DNA of 64,000 bases, from NCBI GenBank assembly GCA_941918925.1, contig OW799236.1:81060213-81124212 (forward strand). The letters run 5' to 3'. The notes under the pieces are model-generated. The model did not search any database and was not told where the DNA came from. It was given only the letters and a program-made list of their open reading frames with translations. The stretch's first letter is position 1. Each line of letters begins with the position of its first letter. Made by a program: the position numbers and the translations under genes. Positions 58,205 through 64,000 of the stretch are shown here, piece by piece. Source of the stretch: Phyto melanocephala (lineage: Eukaryota; Arthropoda; Insecta; Diptera; Rhinophoridae).

Positions 58205-58424
58205 ACGTATGATTACGTTAGGTAGAACAGAAAGCTGTTGTGCAGCTCACCTGGCTTCATCATATTGATCCCTTTGTGATACCTGAATAATAGAAAAGAA
58301 AGAAAAAAATAGAAAGAAAGAGAAATATTAGCAATCCAGTCCAGTCTCTGGCGGGAATCGAGTCCGCAACCTACAAATTAGCAGACCAGCACACTTTACT
58401 AGTCCACCGGGGCACCCTTAACGG
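58205..58424 (-). mobile_element. tRNA-derived SINE copy S2
   Basis: Minus strand: GGGTGCCCCGGTGGACTAGT (A-box region), CTGCTAATTTGTAGGTTGCG, GACTCGATTCCCGCCAGAGA (B-box region), a TTTCTTTCTATTTTTTTCTT body, then GGTATCACAAAGGGATCAAT, AGGTGAGCTGCACAACAGCT, ending TTCTACCTAACG. Same layout as S1. Internal Pol III boxes imply tRNA ancestry. Confidence 0.75.
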
Positions 58425-59559
58425 CACGTTACAATGCTTACATTTCAGCTAATCTTTTTTATTTTATCACTTTATTATTCAGTTATTTTATATAAAAAAC
58501 ATTTTTGTATTACAAGAAATTTTGTCGTTTGTGGACCCACTGTATACTAATGTGTGATTTAACATGTGTTAAAATGTCAGACTGTTAGTTTGATTTCGTA
58601 AGTGAGTGTGTGTGCAATGAAAGTTTTTTTTTTGTTGTTAAAATAATATGAATGTTAAAGCGTAAGTATGAGATATTTACAGTTAAATTGTGACAGTATT
58701 ACTAAATTGCTGACAAATGATAAATGATGCTATTTCTAATAAAAATGACTTGCATCTTTTTGAATATTTTTAGTGATGAAAATTTTGAAATAAAAGAAAG
58801 AAAACACAGAAAATAATGAAAATCATTTGTCTGTTACTATTTGACTCTTGAAGAAATTTTAATGACTTCAATAATTCATGTCAATTTGTTGCAACAAAAT
58901 AATTTGTTACAAAAATAATCATATGGGTATTGAAAAACGGTATTGTCACTAATATAATACATAAACATGTATGTATATATTATATAATGTATGAAAGTAA
59001 ATATTTATGACCTACTTACTAATATTTGAGCATACATTAGTAACACTTGTCACCCAAGGAGAATAAAACTGGCACAAGTCTATTTAAATGACTGTCACAT
59101 TTATGTATGTTAGGAGCCGTTTTTAAATTTTCACAACATCTATGGGAAAGAACTATTAACTTGGCAGGATGTTATTATTGACGGGGATCCGTTTATATCT
59201 TTTAGAAACAAAAAAACTCAACTGATTAAGGCGTAGTTAGCCTTTCTCTAAATAAGATAAGGATGTGACAGCATTATGGTTTTCTTAACAAATTTGCTGT
59301 ATATTTATTTATAGATTTTCTATTGTCCCACTTGCATTTACTAAGTGACAAATCTTATTCTCACAAGTCATGTACTGGTACTAATAGAACAATAGATATA
59401 AGTTTATTCAGGTGTAGTTGTAACGTTATTAATATAATTCTTTCATTTTTACTTTAAACATAAAGACTTTTTACTTTATAGTGATTTTTTGAAGAAAAAA
59501 GCGATTCTTTAACGGTAATTAATAAAGCAATTTTATTTTATTTGTTTTACGGCTGCCAA
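58425..59559. other. AT-rich spacer, nothing recognised
   Basis: No supported feature. Confidence 0.4.
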
Positions 59560-59698
59560 AACTATTACCTTTTAAAGGAAACAATTTGGTTAGGGGTATC
59601 AACTGTTGGTGTGTGGGAATATAAATTTTGTCACTTTTTGTTATAAGGCATCGAAATATTCGGTTAAGACTCTATAGAGTATTTATTTCTTTAATCCT
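59560..59698 (+). repeat. A repeat 5' fragment
   Basis: GTGGGAATATAAATTTTGTC, GCATCGAAATATTCGGTTAA and GACTCTATAGAGTATTTATT follow the A repeat start. Truncated where D3 begins. Confidence 0.55.
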
Positions 59699-60075
59699 CA
59701 CGCAAAGAAAACCCATAGTTACGACATGATCACTATATGATCACGACAGTCATACTGCAGTTTCTGTAACAATATTTGGCTATCGAAAACATGTTAGTTA
59801 TTTGTATTTTCTTAAATCATTTGTTTCGTCACAATAATCAAACATTTGTTCGAGTTTTATCATTCGTTGTTCACTTTTAATAAAAAATCGATATGGTTAA
59901 ATTTTAAATTTTTTCATGATAATAAAATGACGTCTCTACAAAACTAACATTATATTCAAAAGCTTTTAAAATTACAAATAATCATCAAATAATAGGTGAA
60001 ACAACAGTATGACTACAAAAACAATCAAGATATAGTTTTCTTTAAAAATAATTTGATTTCAACTGTTCTTCTCAA
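59699..60075 (+). mobile_element. D3: D-type MITE, right end lost
   Basis: Left TIR CACGCAAAGAAAACCCATAG, then ATGATCACGACAGTCATACT, AACAATATTTGGCTATCGAA, ATTTGATTTCAACTGTTCTT. Aligns with the first ~340 bp of D1 and stops where an AAGCCGAATTCATACAGGTG repeat begins. Confidence 0.7.
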
Positions 60076-60737
60076 GCCGAATTCATACAGGTGAAGTTGC
60101 CAGCCCAGCTGATTGGGAGGCATTTTGTCAAAATTTGTTGAATTCGCCTTGATTTCATTTGTTAATGCAGGGATGAAAATTAGATTTTGGTTTCGGTATT
60201 AAAAAATTAATTTCAGAGTACTTTTATATAATAAATGTACCTTATTTATGAATATTTGTTGCTTTTGCATAATTTCTAAAATATTTATCCTTCTTTTAAT
60301 AAAATTTTATTAAGTTAAATATATCAAAATCACTTTTCCAATCCTGATATACGAATTTGCCTTGACAGAAAATATCCCCTAAAAAGTTGCTTTGTTGTAT
60401 CAATTCGCCGTTGCATATACCTGTATGAATGTGCCTTTATTCTTTTCTTACCGAACAAAATTGTTTTTAAAAAAAAAAAGTTTTTGATGTCAAAAAAATA
60501 TACAAATATTTTGAAAAAAAGAGAAATGTAAAAATAAAAGAAAATATGCAAAAATATTTCTAGAAAATTTTCATTTTAAAAGGTAAGTACAATCAATAGA
60601 ACTATCAATATTTTGCCGTAGAAAAATCAAAGATTGTCGATTCTACACGTAGTCATATTTACGTATAATTTTAAGGCGATCTAATGATGTCCGTCCTTTG
60701 TTCATCTCCAGGCGAATTCACATCAGGTGACAACATT
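60074..60737. repeat. cluster of AAGGCGAATTCA motifs, both orientations
   Basis: AAGCCGAATTCATACAGGTG at 60074 has an inverted partner (AAGGCACATTCATACAGGT) ending near 60437, giving a MITE-like unit. Related motifs occur inverted at ~60140 and ~60345 and direct at ~60712 (AGGCGAATTCACATCAGGTG). Family not identified. Confidence 0.5.
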
Positions 60738-60984
60738 CAAAGAAACTAAGCTAAAATACAAATATTACAAATATATTAGAAGTGGAAATGGGCAAAATTT
60801 GTCTATTTGTACATATTTTATACATTGTATAGGTTATACTATGAACTATTACAATGGTCATTTGAAAATGCCAATTAGCCATCAAACAAAAATGTGATGA
60901 AAATAGCGTAGAGCAGGAATCTCATAGGTATATTTGTTGGGTAAAATAAATATTCCAATTAAAATTTGTTTTATAGATCATTAT
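60738..60984. other. AT-rich spacer
   Basis: Nothing recognised. Confidence 0.3.
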
Positions 60985-62849
60985 TATACCCGCCACCAAA
61001 AAAATGGTGGGGGTATATTCATTTTGTCATTCCGTTTGTAACACATCGAAATATCCATTTTAGACCCCATAAAGTACATATATTCTGAATCAGGGTTTGA
61101 TTTGATGACGATCTAGCTATGTCCGTCCGTCTGTCCGTCTGTTGAAAGCACGATAGAGGTCGCACCGAAAAAGCTAGGGGGCTCAAATTTTGCCAGAATC
61201 TTTCTTATAGACAAGGTCTGTTTATTATTGTAAATCGGAACATTAGGAAGAGAGTTATAGCTCGAAAAGCAAGAGTAGGTCGAAAAAACCGTGTCCTTCA
61301 AACATCGAATAAAATGGAATTGTGTCCAAACGCCTTAACGTAGGCTCATTAAACTCGAATATATATTTCCTGAGTAAAAACAATATTTTCCCAAAAATTA
61401 TCTAAATCTATGTATTAGGAGAGGAGTTATCGATCAAAATGTACGAAAATTTATACCGCACAGTGTATTTTTCGGTATATTTAAAAACAAAAACGTCATA
61501 AAAGCAACAAAATTTGATGTACGACTCTGAAATTTTGCATGCTTTGCTTTTTGGTAAGATGCTTTTTTGTAACGGAAAATCAATGTGCCACGCCCACCTT
61601 TACGCTCACCTCCCATATAACGTTTTACCTAAAATTCATATAATTTCTCTATTAATAAAGATTTTGGAATAATTAAGGGCTATATTGAAACACCTAGGTT
61701 GTGCCCATTCGAAAAAATAATTTTGACACGCCTACTATAACGCCCACTTTTCACGTTATCTACCGTTAATGAAATTTAAAAGCTCATAAAACCGCCAAAA
61801 TTAGAGGTATGATGATCAAATTTGCTACGTGTATCCTTCTAATCAATGAAATTTTTGTGGCAAAAAGTTTAGGTGACACGCCCACTTTAACGCCTACCTC
61901 CCATATAACGGTTTATCTTAAATTCCTGTAATTTCTCTATTGACAAAGTTTTTGGGAAAATAAAGGACTATATTGAAATATCTAAGTTGTATTTATTAGC
62001 AGAAACTTTATTGACACGCCTACTTTAACGCCCACTTTCATTGAAAGACTACATTTACAAAAGCATTTTAGTAGCATATCGAAGTTATAAAGGGTGGTTA
62101 CATTTTAAGGACCGATGTTGAATTTAAATAAAACACAAATTATTTAGGATATTATTATTACTTCTTTTTATAATGATAATATTTGTACGGTTCAATTATG
62201 TATTTAACAAAATATCGGCCAAGTGGCCCTCCATCCTTGGCGCTACTCCTCTATCTGATGGTCCAAATTTTCAATGACAATGTTTATGCTCAATTGTTGG
62301 GCATGATGATAAGGCGAGGTTGACTGCTCTTGTGCCACACTATCGCAAGAACCAGCAGTGGTTCCCATTCAACGAACTAAGAAGGCATTCGCAGATTTTC
62401 TAACATTATATACAGACCTTTTTTTTCAGAAATTTAAATACTTTTTACAATTCTCCCGATTGTGGACGAATTTGAACGATTATGTTGATCAAAAGAATTA
62501 CGAAGTGCACAAAATGCATTTTGATTTGAACGCCCATTTTTATAAAAAACCTGAATAACTTTAAAGCGTTGCTCATTTGCATATCTTTCCACGGATCAAA
62601 TTGAGTAAGTTTGAGATTGAGAAATGTCAAGTGAAATGCAGAAAATAAATTTAAAGACTAGGTGTAGTTCACCTTCAACATGGGCCCTTAAAATTTAACC
62701 ACCCTCTACAAAGAAAGTGATACATATTTTATTATAAAGAGATTATTCCATAGCGATTAACAAAATAATAAATATTGTGCTTTAAATGTACACAAAATTG
62801 GTGGTGGGAATAAAAGATTCGGCACAGCCGAATATAGTGCTCTTACTTG
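60985..62849 (+). mobile_element. A repeat copy A6, full length with mariner MITE
   Basis: 5' hairpin TATACCCGCCACCAAAAAAA plus TGGTGGGGGTATA. Core with GTCCGTCCGTCTGTCCGTCT. Two tandem CACGCC units (CACGCCTACTATAACGCCCA, CACGCCCACTTTAACGCCTA). MITE M3 at 62090-62706. 3' TTGGTGGTGGGAATAAAAGA, hairpin TTCGGCACAGCCGAA, TGCTCTTACTTG before TTTT. Best complete example of the A family in the window. Confidence 0.85.
62090..62706 (-). mobile_element. M3: mariner-derived MITE inside A6
   Basis: TIRs AAGGGTGGTTACATTTTAAG and inverted GAGGGTGGTTAAATTTTAAG, with TA at each side of the insertion point (GAAGTTATA / CTACAAAGAAAG). Coding remnant (transposase N-terminal part) on the minus strand, so its orientation relative to the A element is the same as in M1 and M2. 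Confidence 0.85.
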
Positions 62850-64000
62850 TTTTGAATAATTTACTTAATACAAAAATATTTAATGTAACACACTTACTGT
62901 AGCGTCCACATCTTATATCGGACTTATTTTACATACGTTTTGAACTTTTTAGCTTAGGAGTCCTATGACGTATAAGTTGTACACATTTTGCTGATAATTT
63001 TTACATTCATATTAAACTTATTACAATTTTGTCTATGTTTTTAGAATGTCGTAAACTTACATCATAACTGGGAAAGTAAGTGTTATCGCCTTTTTTCTGT
63101 AATATAGAGCAGTGAATCCTACGATAGGTTTGGGAATTGAGGAAATGTTTACAATATTTACATTGCCGAAGACTTTAACTATGGTTCTACATTAATTTTC
63201 AATGAAATGAATCCAATATAAGTATGGTGACATGCCCATTTTAACACCCATTTCTTATACATACGAACTTCTTGATTAAAAGCTTATAATTCTTTTAATC
63301 TTACACATATGAATGCTCTGCTAAGGGTATACAAAATTCCTACTTACAATTTTCTCCTTTTTTCTTATTAAAATTTTTGTACATCTTTTAAATTTCCTTT
63401 ACTTAGCATTAGCATTTTTTGCTGCTTTAATTTTACAATAAATCAGAGAATCAGTGCTAATGTCAATTTAATTTAAACATTAATGCTTTACTAAATGTTA
63501 CGAGCATCTAAAATAGAGACAGTGAAAATAATCACTTGACATTTTAACATCAATGTCCAATTAAATGGTAAATTTGTCAACACAAATTAAATCAACTAAG
63601 AATAAATTTTACAAATTGACAATATAAACAAAATTGCAATAAATAAAATTAAAAACAAAAACGTTTTTTCAAATATTTAAAATAAAACCGAAGAGTCTGT
63701 TGGAAAAAGTACTGACAAGGAACAGAGAGAAATTAATTGTAGTTCGAGCTTTAAAATAAATTCATAACTATATCTTTGTATTGTTTTTGATATATATTTC
63801 ACTTTTTGCAAATAAATACATTTTGAACACATTTTGCTAAAAAGTTTTAATACATACCCAGCGAAAAAATTTTGCACTAGTTCAATGTAAAAAACAATTT
63901 CTATGACTTCTAATTCATATGGGCAAAAGGAGGAACAACGAATGCCTTCTCAAAATTCCAAATAGTTATCTGTTATTGATGTGCTTCAAAATACATTTAA
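62850..64000. other. AT-rich spacer to window end
   Basis: A possible old A-type unit fragment lies at 63225-63270 (GTGACATGCCCATTTTAACA, CCCATTTCTTATACATACG). Otherwise no supported feature. Confidence 0.4.

Noticed and set aside
58340..58424. Possible functional tRNA gene
   Set aside because: It has B-box-like sequence but no proper cloverleaf, and the same head occurs in a second SINE copy.

Overview
This is a very AT-rich piece of eukaryotic nuclear DNA, almost certainly from a higher (cyclorrhaphan, probably calyptrate-like) fly. The evidence is the families present: 'TATACCC...AAAGTATATATATTCTGA...GTCCGTCTGTCC' interspersed repeats typical of muscoid and drosophilid flies, a CsRn1-type and a gypsy-type LTR retrotransposon, fly Tc1/mariner relics, a tRNA-derived SINE and many (CA)n/(TACA)n tracts. 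I see no convincing host protein-coding gene, tRNA, rRNA or CRISPR. The window reads as intergenic or intronic DNA built from nested transposable elements separated by AT-rich sequence.

Layout. 1-1745: 3' part of a Ty3/gypsy (errantivirus-like) pol on the minus strand, open off the left edge. 1.87-5.14 kb: two opposed copies of a 122-bp tandem-repeat element (called E here). 7.5-10.2 kb: an A repeat inserted in a B repeat, beside a foldback hairpin. 11.08-11.61 kb: a complete TA-flanked MITE (D1). 12.89-14.15 kb: a Tc1/mariner relic with a B repeat inside. 16.4 kb: a pogo-like MITE. 17.27-22.75 kb: a second D MITE (D2) split by a nearly intact CsRn1-type retrotransposon (17490-22225) with 250-bp LTRs. 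23.07-24.59 kb: a B repeat split by a 5'-truncated LINE. 24.7-25.6 kb: a decayed RNase H-type LINE.

27.66-39.25 kb is a multi-level nest. A C repeat is interrupted by two A repeats. The second A is interrupted by a 6.6-kb PIF/Harbinger element (TSD TTA). The Harbinger transposase relic is in turn split by a 4.27-kb block bounded by E repeats. That block carries a Tc1/mariner relic and a DnaJ (Hsp40, DNAJB-type) terminal-exon pseudogene with what looks like its own intron acceptor.

The right half (39-64 kb) is sparser. It holds a C repeat (42.9-44.4), a hAT MITE with a perfect 8-bp TSD (44737-45432), A/B/C fragments, two tRNA-derived SINEs (49.06 and 58.2 kb), an internally deleted Tc1/mariner (52.88-53.74), a LINE C-terminal fragment (56.1 kb) and a full A repeat carrying a mariner MITE (60985-62849).

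The A, B and C families share one plan: a 5' TATACCC hairpin, its inverted copy GGGTATA near the 3' end, a 3' TTCGGC-nnn-GCCGAA hairpin, a terminal CTTACTTG and T-rich targets. This matches Helentron-associated interspersed elements (HINE/DINE-1-like). That assignment is inference from structure. All family letters (A-F, M) are local labels. No genes act together here; relationships are by insertion order.
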